A stretch of DNA of 46,829 bases from Paracoccaceae bacterium. GTDB taxonomy: Bacteria; Pseudomonadota; Alphaproteobacteria; Rhodobacterales; Rhodobacteraceae. Positions 7,702-16,665 of the stretch are shown one piece after another (the stretch's first letter is position 1; each line of letters starts with the position of its first letter). A program made the position numbers and the translations under genes. Location: contig JAESRG010000017.1 of NCBI GenBank assembly GCA_016764785.1, forward strand, positions 1 through 46,829, given 5' to 3'. The notes beneath the pieces were generated by a model. The model ran no database searches. It saw only the letters and a program-made list of their open reading frames with translations, and was not told the DNA's origin.

Positions 7702-10700
7702 TTATAATGAGCTCGGGCATCGGAAGGCCCGCAACGCGCTCAGCTGGAATGGATTATATGCCGCCCCTGCCCGCAGTTGGAACACGGCAAAACGGCCGCC
7801 AATATTGAACACGACGCGCGACTGGGCAGAATCATTACCCCCCCGCACCTCGGACGCATCCAACAGCCGGAAAAACGCCCACGCCCCTTCAGCCGACCGG
7901 CTGTTTTCGGCGTTACGACGGTTGGGTTGCAGCACGATCTGGGTTGGCCCGCCAGGTCCAGGCCATTGCATCGGCGTGTCTTGCAAAGCTTGCCCATTGC
8001 GATAATCCAGAATTTGACCATCAACAGCCAGCTGTACCCGACGTACGCCATCGCCGAGCGCAATTGGTTTTAGACTAAAGCTCACCACCGGCAATCCGGG
8101 TGTCAGGAAAAACGCATCGCGAATTTGCGAGGCCCGCTCAAACTGCGCCAGAACCGCATCGGAAATCCCCAATTCCTGATTCTGAATACGACGCCAGCGC
8201 CACGGGCTGCTGGATGTATCCACGAATTCTTGCAGGTTGTCCTGAAAAAAGCTGTCGATCAAACCTTGCGGGGCAAACAAGCGCGAAAACTCCTGAATCG
8301 AAATATCGGCGGGCTGGCTTTTAAAGAACGGATACATATTGTTGACACCGCGATTACACGTCGGCAACACAACCCGTTGCCATGTCGCGTTCAGATTTGA
8401 CCGCGCCCCCCCCGCAGCAACACCGGCACTGCTGCTGGTTACTTGTGTGATCCAGCGTTTCATCGGGTCAGGCGTACGTCCTAACAAAACTTGCAAATTG
8501 GTCGATGCATTCTGGGTTAGTGACGCGGTATTACCAAGCACCGACAAACGGTTCAGTTCCTGATACAGCCCTGTCAGGCCCTCCATCACGCCATCCAGTG
8601 CAGATGGTGCGCCCTCGTCGATGGGCAGCACAAATTCCCGCAGCCATTTGAACCTTGTTTCCACAACCGTTCCCGGAGGGGGAGGTGGCGCCTGACCGGT
8701 AGCAATCGCCGAAGATTGCAATATCCCGATCAAGGCCTGTGTGCGCAAACCTTGGGCGTCAAACAGTTCTCGTGCCGCAAAGTTCTTGGCTTCGTTCGCT
8801 GCGCCTTCCAGCTCCAACGGTTGATCTCGCACCGTCAGTCTGGTTTCGTTTTCAATCGACAACAGGATTTTCTTGATCGGTGAGCTTGGCCCGGACAAGT
8901 CATTCAGCACCGAGATCACCGCAACCATATCCCCCATTGGTACCACATCAATGTCGCCCAGAACATTTTCATAGGCGGCAATATAATCGGTGAAATACAG
9001 GTCCAGCACATCCTCGCCGATACGTGACAACGCGTTAGGGTCGCTCAGGTCCTCGGCCCTGTCGCCCAATACCCAGTTCTCGTTTTTCAGCTGCTCAGCG
9101 ACGTTCAGCGCTGACGGCAGGAACACGGCATAGAAACCGTTTTTGGTGTAAATCCCCTCAACCCCTTCGGACATTGGCGCACCCGATGGACGGATCAATA
9201 CGCGTGAGGTTAGCGGACCACCCGCATCCAATATACGCCAATCGGGCAGATCGCGGGCATTGGGGCCAGCGATAATCGAGTTATAAATCCGCTGCGAAAC
9301 CGGGGTTTCATTCAGCAAAGTTTGCACCTGCTCAACCAGCGGTCCATGCAAAGCAATCTCGCGCATCGGTTGGTTAATCATCGAAACCAAATGGCCCTGC
9401 AGATCTTCGCGCAACTGTGCATTTGCCTCGCCGGCATAGGTGATATCCCAGTCGGCACGCATCCATTCCACCACCAGACTTTCATCAAGCGGGCCCTGAA
9501 GGCCAAGCATCATATAGACCTTTAGGGCCTCGAAAAGCAGGTTCGGGTTGTTCAGGTTAGCCTGCATCTGCCGCTCAAGTTTCAGCAATAAGCGTGGCAA
9601 CATCATCTGATTCAACGCCTGACGATAGGTCTGAATGGCCTCGCTACCAATCTCGTCACCTTGATAAAGACCATAGGTCAGCGCTCGTGGCGGCTCAATA
9701 TCGCCCTGTTCAGGGTTCCCCGGAAGGGTTCGCAGAATGGTCAATGGTGCAGCTATTTGCGCCAGATTAATATCGCTGATTGGCGAAATCGGCACCGGTT
9801 CGGCCAGTTCTTCAAACAGGTCAATCCGGGTTGCCGCACTGGCAATCAGTTTTTCATTGCCCAAATAACTGATTGCCCACAATCCGCCAATACCGGCGGC
9901 CCCAAGAATGGCCAGCGTCACCGAGGTCCGTACAAACCATTTATACCGCCGCGCGACTTTGTCATGGGCCGATACCAAACCGGATTCCTTGAAAATCACG
10001 CCTTCCATCAGACGTTTAAGGAAATAACTGCGCCCCTGCCCTTGCCCCGTGCCAATCGCCTGACGACCAATGCCAAAGGTCCGCGCCATGCCCATCATCA
10101 AGCGATCAATCGGCGTACCTTCTTGTGTGCCCGAGGTGAAATAAATGCCGCGTAACAACTGTTGTTGCTCAAACTTGTTTTCCTGAAATACCTCGGTCAA
10201 AAATTCCCGCGCGGTGACTTGTAGTGACGCCACTTGTTGCGCAAAGCCCGAGATCAGCCCACGCCGTTGCGGGTCGGTTTCCTGTTGCAGACGTTCCAGC
10301 GACAGATTGTTGGTCTGATTCAGCAGGGCCAAAAATTGCTCATCAAATGCCTTGAGCGGATCAGGCCGTTTCTTGGCTTTTGGATTTTTTAGCTTAAAGG
10401 TAAAACCCCAAACTTGCTCGCGGTCTTCGCGGCCCAGATTTTCATAGAACTCAGCAAAACCTGCAATCAGGTCTGCCTTGGTGAACAACACATAAACGGG
10501 AAAACGCACACCAAGTTTGTCGCGTAGTTCACCCAAGCGTTGCTTGATCGAGGCGGCATGGGCCTTGCGCTGCGCCGCATTTTGGGTCGACAGATCTGAC
10601 AGGGAAATTGCCACAATCGCGCCGTTGATCGGCTGGCGTTTGCGGTTTTTGCGTAACATTTTCAGGAACCCAAACCATGCAGCACTGTCGGCTTCTTCGT

Positions 10701-11274
10701 CACTGTCTTGCGTTGTATAGCGACCAGCCGTGTCAATCAGCACCGCTTCATCAGTGAACCACCAGTCGCAATTTCGCGTACCACCAACGCCGCCCAACGC
10801 CTGCATACCCATCTTTTTTGCCAGCGGAAAATTCAGGCCCGAATTGATAATCGCCGTGGTTTTCCCCGCCCCCGGCGGGCCAATCATCACGTACCAAGGC
10901 AATTGATAAACCGATTTGCCGCCCAGCTTGGATTTACGCAAAATCTTTAGCGCTTCTTTCATGCGGCCGCGCATTTCTTTCAGCTCTTCTTTGACAACAT
11001 CGTCGCTGTCATCGTCATCTTCTGCGACCATTTCTTCGCCCATCTTGGCTTCGCGCACGCGGCGCCGCCATGACAGAAAAATCAGCAGGAAAATAGTGAA
11101 CAGAAAAAGGCCCACAATCCACAACACCCGTTGCATAATTGAATCAAATGGCCGCCAGCTTCCCAGTTGCAGAAGGGGTCCGGCAAAGAAAATCGCCACA
11201 CAGATGATCGTGGTAAACACCAGAAACATCAGCGTCCGGTTGCGGAAAATTTTATAAACAATAAATCGCATCAT
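7702..11274 (-). CDS. tssM: T6SS membrane complex protein TssM (IcmF)
   Basis: A 1190-residue inner-membrane protein of the trans-envelope channel. Two membrane helices lie at about 15-35 and 48-68 and a third near 445-465 (LAILGAAGIGGLWAISYLG). Between them is a cytoplasmic NTPase-like domain with Walker A GPPGAGKT at 132-139 and LIDTAGRYTTQDS downstream. The long periplasmic part follows to the C-terminus. It partners TssL. No tssJ lipoprotein gene is seen in the window, as is typical for imp-type alphaproteobacterial systems. An acidic stretch (EDDDDSDDVV) lies just after the second helix. Confidence 0.96.
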   Translation of the reverse strand: MMRFIVYKIFRNRTLMFLVFTTIICVAIFFAGPLLQLGSWRPFDSIMQRVLWIVGLFLFTIFLLIFLSWRRRVREAKMGEEMVAEDDDDSDDVVKEELKEMRGRMKEALKILRKSKLGGKSVYQLPWYVMIGPPGAGKTTAIINSGLNFPLAKKMGMQALGGVGGTRNCDWWFTDEAVLIDTAGRYTTQDSDEEADSAAWFGFLKMLRKNRKRQPINGAIVAISLSDLSTQNAAQRKAHAASIKQRLGELRDKLGVRFPVYVLFTKADLIAGFAEFYENLGREDREQVWGFTFKLKNPKAKKRPDPLKAFDEQFLALLNQTNNLSLERLQQETDPQRRGLISGFAQQVASLQVTAREFLTEVFQENKFEQQQLLRGIYFTSGTQEGTPIDRLMMGMARTFGIGRQAIGTGQGQGRSYFLKRLMEGVIFKESGLVSAHDKVARRYKWFVRTSVTLAILGAAGIGGLWAISYLGNEKLIASAATRIDLFEELAEPVPISPISDINLAQIAAPLTILRTLPGNPEQGDIEPPRALTYGLYQGDEIGSEAIQTYRQALNQMMLPRLLLKLERQMQANLNNPNLLFEALKVYMMLGLQGPLDESLVVEWMRADWDITYAGEANAQLREDLQGHLVSMINQPMREIALHGPLVEQVQTLLNETPVSQRIYNSIIAGPNARDLPDWRILDAGGPLTSRVLIRPSGAPMSEGVEGIYTKNGFYAVFLPSALNVAEQLKNENWVLGDRAEDLSDPNALSRIGEDVLDLYFTDYIAAYENVLGDIDVVPMGDMVAVISVLNDLSGPSSPIKKILLSIENETRLTVRDQPLELEGAANEAKNFAARELFDAQGLRTQALIGILQSSAIATGQAPPPPPGTVVETRFKWLREFVLPIDEGAPSALDGVMEGLTGLYQELNRLSVLGNTASLTQNASTNLQVLLGRTPDPMKRWITQVTSSSAGVAAGGARSNLNATWQRVVLPTCNRGVNNMYPFFKSQPADISIQEFSRLFAPQGLIDSFFQDNLQEFVDTSSSPWRWRRIQNQELGISDAVLAQFERASQIRDAFFLTPGLPVVSFSLKPIALGDGVRRVQLAVDGQILDYRNGQALQDTPMQWPGPGGPTQIVLQPNRRNAENSRSAEGAWAFFRLLDASEVRGGNDSAQSRVVFNIGGRFAVFQLRAGAAYNPFQLSALRAFRCPSSL

Positions 11275-11283
11275 AGCTGATTT

Positions 11284-12780
11284 TTACCTTACCAATATAA
11301 CTTCGACGCGCCGGTTTTTAGCTTTATTTGCGCGGCTGGAATTTTCAACCAACGGTTCCCGGTCGGCACGTCCTTCGGGCGTTAGCCGGCTTGGATCATC
11401 CATTGATCCTGCGATTGCGGCCAACACCGCCTCGGCGCGACGCAGCGACAGAATTTGGTTGCTGGGGAAGCGTGCTGTTGAAATCGGATCATTGTCAGAA
11501 TGCCCCGCAACGATAATTGCGCCGATTTCGTCGTTCAATGCGTTTGCAACCTTGTTAAGCCGTTCAGGATATCCCGCCTGCAAACTATCGCTGCCTGCGC
11601 CAAACATCTCTGCACCGGCGATGCGGATAATCAGCGTATTACCCTGCTCGATAACCTCAACAACACCTTCGGCAATTTCATCTTCCAAAAAGCCTGTCAC
11701 GCGATCGATGCGCTCCTCAGTCTCGGGCGCGGGTGGCGGTGGGGGTGGGGGTGGCGCCAGTCGTGTCAGTTCAATCGGCGACGGTGTGCCAATTTGTGCA
11801 ATCGTTCCCTGCAAGCGTTCGGTATTTCCGTTCAGCGCAAAGGTCAGGCCAAAATAGGCTCCGCCCAGGACCACCGCCAAAAACGCCGTGATGATCCATA
11901 GCGGCAGCCAGATATTCAGCGCCCGATGCGCGACTTTCAGGCCTTTCCAGAACGGCGACAGCGCGTGTTCCTGATCGCCACGATGTGACCGGATCAACCG
12001 CGCCAAGTTTTCGCGGATGCGCATGTGTTTGTCAGTGCCGCCATGCTCAACCCTCAAACGTCCCTCAAACCCGAGACTAAGGCAAACATAGATAAATTCC
12101 AGCATATCTAGATTAACGCTGGGTTCTTGCTCCATTCGTGCCAACAGGTCAAAAAACCGGTCACCGCCGTGGGTTTCCTTATGAAAGGTGCCAACCATCG
12201 ACTGGGTTGTCCAGATTGAACGCCCCCCCCATGGGGTGTTCAGCACCACATCGTCAATGGTGGCGCATAACGCATAGCGCGCAATATTCACAGATTGCGC
12301 CGGAATGCCCTGATGCAGGCAGCGTTGCTCAAATTGCTGAATTTCACTGACCACAGCGGTGCGCAGCGCAGCCGGATCATTGTGTTGCGCACGGTTGCGA
12401 ATACGCCCGATCAGCGCAAAAATTTGCGAGGCCGCTGCATTCAGCGGGTTCATTCCCGTCAGGGCAAAACCGCCATCCTCAGGCTTACGTTGTTGCGGCG
12501 CTTGCGGTTGCTGCGCCACAGGTTGCTGCCCAAAAGCCGGTTGTTGCGGCGGATACCCCGGTTGCTGGCCAAACCCACCCTGCTGTGGGGGCGGCTGATA
12601 TTGTTGCTGCGGCGGAGGCTGATATTGTTGAGGCGGCGGCGCATACTGCTGTTGCGGAGGCGGCGCATATTGTGGGGGTTGCGCAGGTTGTTGGGGCGCA
12701 GGGGCACGGCCACCCGGGCGCAGGTTCACAATGGTTTTTTCCGTGTCGTCCGGCTCCGCGAATGGATCGTCGTCGCTCAT
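11284..12780 (-). CDS. tssL: TssL (DotU) with C-terminal OmpA peptidoglycan-binding domain
   Basis: A 498-residue protein in four parts: an acidic N-terminus with DDTEKTIVNLRPGGR (residues 11-25), a Pro/Gln-rich linker (about 26-98), the DotU/TssL cytoplasmic domain (about 110-285) and one membrane helix (about 288-316). A short Pro run and an OmpA domain (about 365-498, ending SRANKAKNRRVEVILV) then anchor it to peptidoglycan. Thr16 in the EKTIV motif resembles the N-terminal Thr of Agrobacterium TssL that is phosphorylated by PpkA and then bound by Fha; Thr13 is an alternative. The built-in OmpA domain may replace an outer anchor such as TssJ/TagL. Confidence 0.95.
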   Translation of the reverse strand: MSDDDPFAEPDDTEKTIVNLRPGGRAPAPQQPAQPPQYAPPPQQQYAPPPQQYQPPPQQQYQPPPQQGGFGQQPGYPPQQPAFGQQPVAQQPQAPQQRKPEDGGFALTGMNPLNAAASQIFALIGRIRNRAQHNDPAALRTAVVSEIQQFEQRCLHQGIPAQSVNIARYALCATIDDVVLNTPWGGRSIWTTQSMVGTFHKETHGGDRFFDLLARMEQEPSVNLDMLEFIYVCLSLGFEGRLRVEHGGTDKHMRIRENLARLIRSHRGDQEHALSPFWKGLKVAHRALNIWLPLWIITAFLAVVLGGAYFGLTFALNGNTERLQGTIAQIGTPSPIELTRLAPPPPPPPPAPETEERIDRVTGFLEDEIAEGVVEVIEQGNTLIIRIAGAEMFGAGSDSLQAGYPERLNKVANALNDEIGAIIVAGHSDNDPISTARFPSNQILSLRRAEAVLAAIAGSMDDPSRLTPEGRADREPLVENSSRANKAKNRRVEVILVR

Positions 12781-12800
12781 ATCCTATGTCTCCAACACTG

Positions 12801-14141
12801 TTATCCGTTACGAATGGCCCAAAGCTCCATCTCTAAGCCTGGCAAATCCCCTGATACATGCACTGCTAAACCACCCGAGGTAGTCAGTTGTTTCCACAGC
12901 TCACCGCTGCGGTCCAACTCAAAATACGTCACCCCAGAATGGAACGGAATTTGCCTGGGCGCAACCGGCATTGGCCGCATACCGATCCCCGGAAGGGCCG
13001 AATTCACCAACTGCCGAATGCCCTCAACCGGTCCAAGTTTGACCTGAGTGGGAAAATGCTTGCGAATGGTTTCCGGCGGCACATTGGCGCTGGCGGCCAA
13101 CACAAAACTTGCGCCCTGCAACAGGCGTTTGTCGGCCACCATGCCCACATGAATGCCGTATTTGCGGGCCTCCAGCGGAATTTGCACAGCATTTTGCTCC
13201 AGCACCGCAGACAGATATTGCCGCAATGCACGCATAACTTCGCGGTAGGTCGTGGTCAGATCATCATGCTGATACAGCGAAAACTGTGGTGGTTTTTTGG
13301 TTGGGTCCATAAAGGTCGACAGCTCGCCAGCCAGCCCCATCAGCAACTGGTAAACCATTGCCGGATGCGCGTTTTGCAACGCCGATATGTGCCGCACCAT
13401 CGGCAAATACCGGTTAACGCAGATCAGCAGCAGAAAATCGGAAATCTCGGCCACAGCTTTGGCTGGGCCGGATTCAACCAGCCGCCCGGCGAGGGCTTCG
13501 GAGCGATGGCCCAACAGCCCCTCAACTTCGCGGACAAAATCGGCCAACGTCAGCGAGGCGCGAATATCCAGACAGCTCGGCACAAAGCTGCGGTCAAGAA
13601 TAACCTCTTTATCGGACTTCACTTCGATGATCTTGGCAATTGGAATGACCAGCTTGTCTGACAGGTCATCCACATCCAGCGCAAATTCCAGCCGCAATTT
13701 CCCCACCGCCAGCGTGGTCGGACTGCGTTCATTGCCAACCGAATTGGTGATTTCAATTTCGGCAGGCGCAAACCGTGCCGCTGAGCGTTCAGCCCCCGAC
13801 AGGTCAACCTCGGTCGCACCGTGGCGACGGGTCGGAACGGTCAGGTAAACCACAGTGTTCTTAATCGTCTCAGGCACATTCATTGACGGTGGGTGGTTTT
13901 CGGCCTGCGGCACTCGAAACAGCGCCCCGTCAGGGGTTAGGCCAGTGGCTGTTTTCACCGCAAATTTACCCAAGCGCAGCAATTCATTGTCGATTTCCAG
14001 TTCGCTCACGCCCCAAGCATGCGGCGCAATACTTCCCGCCACACCGCTGATCAGCGATTCGACATAACGATCGTTCTGCTGAAAATGTTGAGGCTGAAGG
14101 AATAATCCCTCGCTCCAGACAACTTTATTATCCCATGACAC
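12801..14141 (-). CDS. tssK: T6SS baseplate protein TssK
   Basis: A 446-residue TssK (ImpJ/VasE). The signature start NKVVWSEGLFLQPQHFQQNDRY is present, followed by APHAWGVSELEID and the conserved body through the C-terminal receptor-like region. TssK forms trimers that connect the TssEFG wedge to the TssL/TssM membrane complex. Length is normal. It is 20 bases upstream of tssL and 43 bases downstream of the FHA gene, on the same strand. Confidence 0.96.
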   Translation of the reverse strand: MSWDNKVVWSEGLFLQPQHFQQNDRYVESLISGVAGSIAPHAWGVSELEIDNELLRLGKFAVKTATGLTPDGALFRVPQAENHPPSMNVPETIKNTVVYLTVPTRRHGATEVDLSGAERSAARFAPAEIEITNSVGNERSPTTLAVGKLRLEFALDVDDLSDKLVIPIAKIIEVKSDKEVILDRSFVPSCLDIRASLTLADFVREVEGLLGHRSEALAGRLVESGPAKAVAEISDFLLLICVNRYLPMVRHISALQNAHPAMVYQLLMGLAGELSTFMDPTKKPPQFSLYQHDDLTTTYREVMRALRQYLSAVLEQNAVQIPLEARKYGIHVGMVADKRLLQGASFVLAASANVPPETIRKHFPTQVKLGPVEGIRQLVNSALPGIGMRPMPVAPRQIPFHSGVTYFELDRSGELWKQLTTSGGLAVHVSGDLPGLEMELWAIRNG

Positions 14142-14184
14142 GTCGTATTCTCCCTTGGGTGTGGCCTGAGGCCACCGTCACACT

Positions 14185-15672
14185 TTAGCGTAACTTTCGC
14201 AACTGGTCTTCATAAGCTTTAGAAAATGCTTTTCCGAACAATGCCTGAAAGTCGTCTTCGGCCTCAAGCGCAATTTCGCTATACATTTTCTCGAAAACAT
14301 CCCATTTTTTGGCTTTTTTGCCCCCAAACAGGCCTTTCTTTGATTCAATCCGTTCCGACAAAGCCGCCGGATCAAACTTTTTTAACAGATTTTTAATCGC
14401 GGCCTGCATGCCGGTCATCATCGCGACCTCATGGGCTTTGACATCATCCACCGCTTCTTTGGCCGCACGCGCCGCATCAAGATAGCCGGGCATGTTGGGT
14501 TTTAGCATCGCTTCAACCGCCTGATCGCCACTGATCGAAAATTTGATCGGGTTGTTTCCGTCAGGCGAAATCATCGTCTGGCCCAGCCGAAACTCCGATT
14601 TGATTGACGCGCGCGTCATCAACACTTCACGCAACCCCTCAACCAATATTCGATAAGCGGCTCCCGAGCGCTCCATGGCAGAAACGAGATCATCGTCAGG
14701 AATATCCACGTCACTTGCGTCAGCAGCCGCAAGAAAAGCCCGTGCAGCATCACCGGAAACCGGACCTGACGGTGCAATTTTCTGCGGTTCCGCTGCCAGC
14801 GGTTCGGTGATTTTACTTACGGGGGACGGTTCCACAGGAACTTTGGCCGCAACGGCTTCGGAAGCAGGCTCGGGCGGGATGGAGCGTTCAACGTCGGCAA
14901 CAGGCGGCGGAGCAACAGGGGCTGACAGATCCTCATCCATATCCCAGTCATCGGGAATCATATTGTCGCCACCGCCACCACCAGAGGTGAACGTCGGTCC
15001 TGACGGGATTAATTCCGGCGCTGAAAAGAAATCGTTTGAGGAGGACGCATGGTTTTGCCCACTAACGGGTTCACCGTCAAAAATATCCTCTTTAGGGCCA
15101 CCGAACATGTCTTCGTCATCCGGAATCAGCGGCGCCGGATCAGGAGCAGGCGCCCCAAGCGCGCTTGCATCTGGCCCTTGCGCCGGACCAGACCCCAGCA
15201 AATCGTTCAGATAATCCCCACCGCCACCGCCCTGAGAAGGGTCATCCAAGCCGCCAACAAAACCATCCGCTGGCGCAGGGGCCATTGGCATCAATGGCTC
15301 ACTAGCCATCGGCGCGGCCAGATTCGCATAAGGATCAACCGGCGGTGCACCCAACCCAGCTGTGATTTCGATCCGCAATTCAAACGGCCCGACCATCAAG
15401 GTATCACCGTGGTTAAGTGGCGTTGGCGTCGGCCCAAGCGGCTGGCCATTGTAATTTAGAAACGTGCCGTTGGTTGAGATATCCAACACCACAAAATCAT
15501 TGCCGCGCTCTTCGATCACGCAATGACGCGATGAAATACCGCGATCTGGGTCAGGTAGGATTAAATCATTGCCGTCGGCACGACCAATGGTCAGCGCACC
15601 GTCATTCAAAACAGTACTACCAGCCCCGCCGGGCACAGCGCCCGACCCCTGAATGTGCAAGGTTAAACCCAT
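14185..15672 (-). CDS. fha: FHA-domain T6SS protein (TagH/Fha/ImpI)
   Basis: A 495-residue protein with an N-terminal FHA phosphothreonine-binding domain (about 25-105; key residues Gly30-Arg31, Ser48-Arg49-His50, Asn68-Gly69-Thr70). A low-complexity acidic Gly/Pro/Ala linker follows (about 115-320). The C-terminus is a conserved TagH domain with FRLGQTMISPDGNNPIKF and KGLFGGKKAKKWDVFEKMY. In Agrobacterium the FHA protein binds phosphorylated TssL and activates secretion. All partners of that switch are encoded in this window. It starts 9 bases after the PAAR gene. Confidence 0.93.
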   Translation of the reverse strand: MGLTLHIQGSGAVPGGAGSTVLNDGALTIGRADGNDLILPDPDRGISSRHCVIEERGNDFVVLDISTNGTFLNYNGQPLGPTPTPLNHGDTLMVGPFELRIEITAGLGAPPVDPYANLAAPMASEPLMPMAPAPADGFVGGLDDPSQGGGGGDYLNDLLGSGPAQGPDASALGAPAPDPAPLIPDDEDMFGGPKEDIFDGEPVSGQNHASSSNDFFSAPELIPSGPTFTSGGGGGDNMIPDDWDMDEDLSAPVAPPPVADVERSIPPEPASEAVAAKVPVEPSPVSKITEPLAAEPQKIAPSGPVSGDAARAFLAAADASDVDIPDDDLVSAMERSGAAYRILVEGLREVLMTRASIKSEFRLGQTMISPDGNNPIKFSISGDQAVEAMLKPNMPGYLDAARAAKEAVDDVKAHEVAMMTGMQAAIKNLLKKFDPAALSERIESKKGLFGGKKAKKWDVFEKMYSEIALEAEDDFQALFGKAFSKAYEDQLRKLR

Positions 15673-15681
15673 AGAAACTCG

Positions 15682-15981
15682 TTAACCCCCGATCATGACC
15701 TGCGGGAATCCTACGGTAATGGTGCCGCCATGTGCGCAACTGTCACCCATGCGCGCCGCAGGCATATTACTAATCATCACCGAGCTGGATCCTTTAACAA
15801 CCGAGTCAGGCGGCCCGACACAAACGGCCGCATTCCCCATGGTTGCCGCAGGCAGGCACCCGATCAGAACTGTCGGTTTTCCGGGGGGAAGCAACGGCCC
15901 GCCAACATGTGGAATCGGTGGCGTCCCCGGTGTTACCATCGGGCAAACATGCATATCACCTATTCGCGCTGCTGGGGGCAT
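15682..15981 (-). CDS. PAAR-repeat spike tip protein
   Basis: A 99-residue protein made almost only of PAAR repeats (MPPAARIGDMHVCP, PAATMGNAAVCVGPPD, PAARMGDSCAHGG). It forms the sharp metal-binding cone that caps the VgrG spike. Cys and His residues are in the positions expected for a bound metal ion. There is no N- or C-terminal extension, so it carries no fused toxin. It is three genes downstream of the VgrG start in transcription order, with the DUF6931-like gene between. Confidence 0.95.
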   Translation of the reverse strand: MPPAARIGDMHVCPMVTPGTPPIPHVGGPLLPPGKPTVLIGCLPAATMGNAAVCVGPPDSVVKGSSSVMISNMPAARMGDSCAHGGTITVGFPQVMIGG

Positions 15982-16043
15982 ATTATTTCCTATCCAAATA
16001 CCGAAGAATCAACGACTTAACTATGTTTAGCAGATTAGCAGGA

Positions 16044-16655
16044 TTATCCAATGGGCGCATCCTCTTTTGCATCTGCATCTTCGCCGATCTGCCCGTTGCC
16101 GCCTTTGGCAATATCCAGACCACGCGCCAACAGTAACTGGCCCTGCTGGCTAATCTCATCTGGCTGGTCAAAGGCAAAGAAAGACTTAAGCTGCGCCGAA
16201 AATATCAACAACCCAACCAACATTGGCGGAGCGGTTGGTGGTTCTTCGTCATCGGGCAAGGGCACACTGAATGCAGCCTCGGCCACCATTGCATCAGCCT
16301 CTCCGGGGTCCAGCGCATGTGGCTCCAACGCTTTCTTGGCTTCCTGACTGGGTTTGAACACCCACGCTTCAGCCGCGTCTAGCGCTTTGGTTTTCTTGCC
16401 GTCAATCATTGTGGTGTCCCGTGCGGCCAAACAGCCCCACCAAACCCCTTCGCGCGGCGGCAAGGCCAGCGCCAGAATTTTGAGCGCGTCAATCATCAAG
16501 TTCTGCGCGACCAACTCCTCAATTAACTTTTCAACCGGATCATCCGGTTTGGTTTCCGGCCGGAACGGGAACTTTGCTTTCCCCAACCGTACGACCTCTC
16601 CAGCAGAGCGGTTTTCCAGTTTCACTAGTCCAGCGAAGGCTGATTTATCGTTCAT
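16044..16655 (-). CDS. DUF6931-like T6SS-associated protein
   Basis: A 203-residue soluble acidic protein. The segment MIDALKILALALPPREGVWWGCLAARD near the middle, followed by ALDAAEAWVFKPSQE, resembles the DUF6931 family that I recall near T6SS and PAAR genes; the label is from memory. The C-terminal half has a hydrophobic stretch (PPMLVGLLIFSAQLKSFFAF). It sits between vgrG (10-base gap) and PAAR (62-base gap). A role in loading PAAR or cargo on the spike is an inference from position only. Confidence 0.75.
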   Translation of the reverse strand: MNDKSAFAGLVKLENRSAGEVVRLGKAKFPFRPETKPDDPVEKLIEELVAQNLMIDALKILALALPPREGVWWGCLAARDTTMIDGKKTKALDAAEAWVFKPSQEAKKALEPHALDPGEADAMVAEAAFSVPLPDDEEPPTAPPMLVGLLIFSAQLKSFFAFDQPDEISQQGQLLLARGLDIAKGGNGQIGEDADAKEDAPIG

Positions 16656-16665
16656 GTCACCCCCC

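Noticed and set aside
12295-13047. Arg/Leu-rich plus-strand frame opposite tssL
   Set aside because: It is the reverse of Pro/Gln repeats in tssL and shows no start signal or homology.
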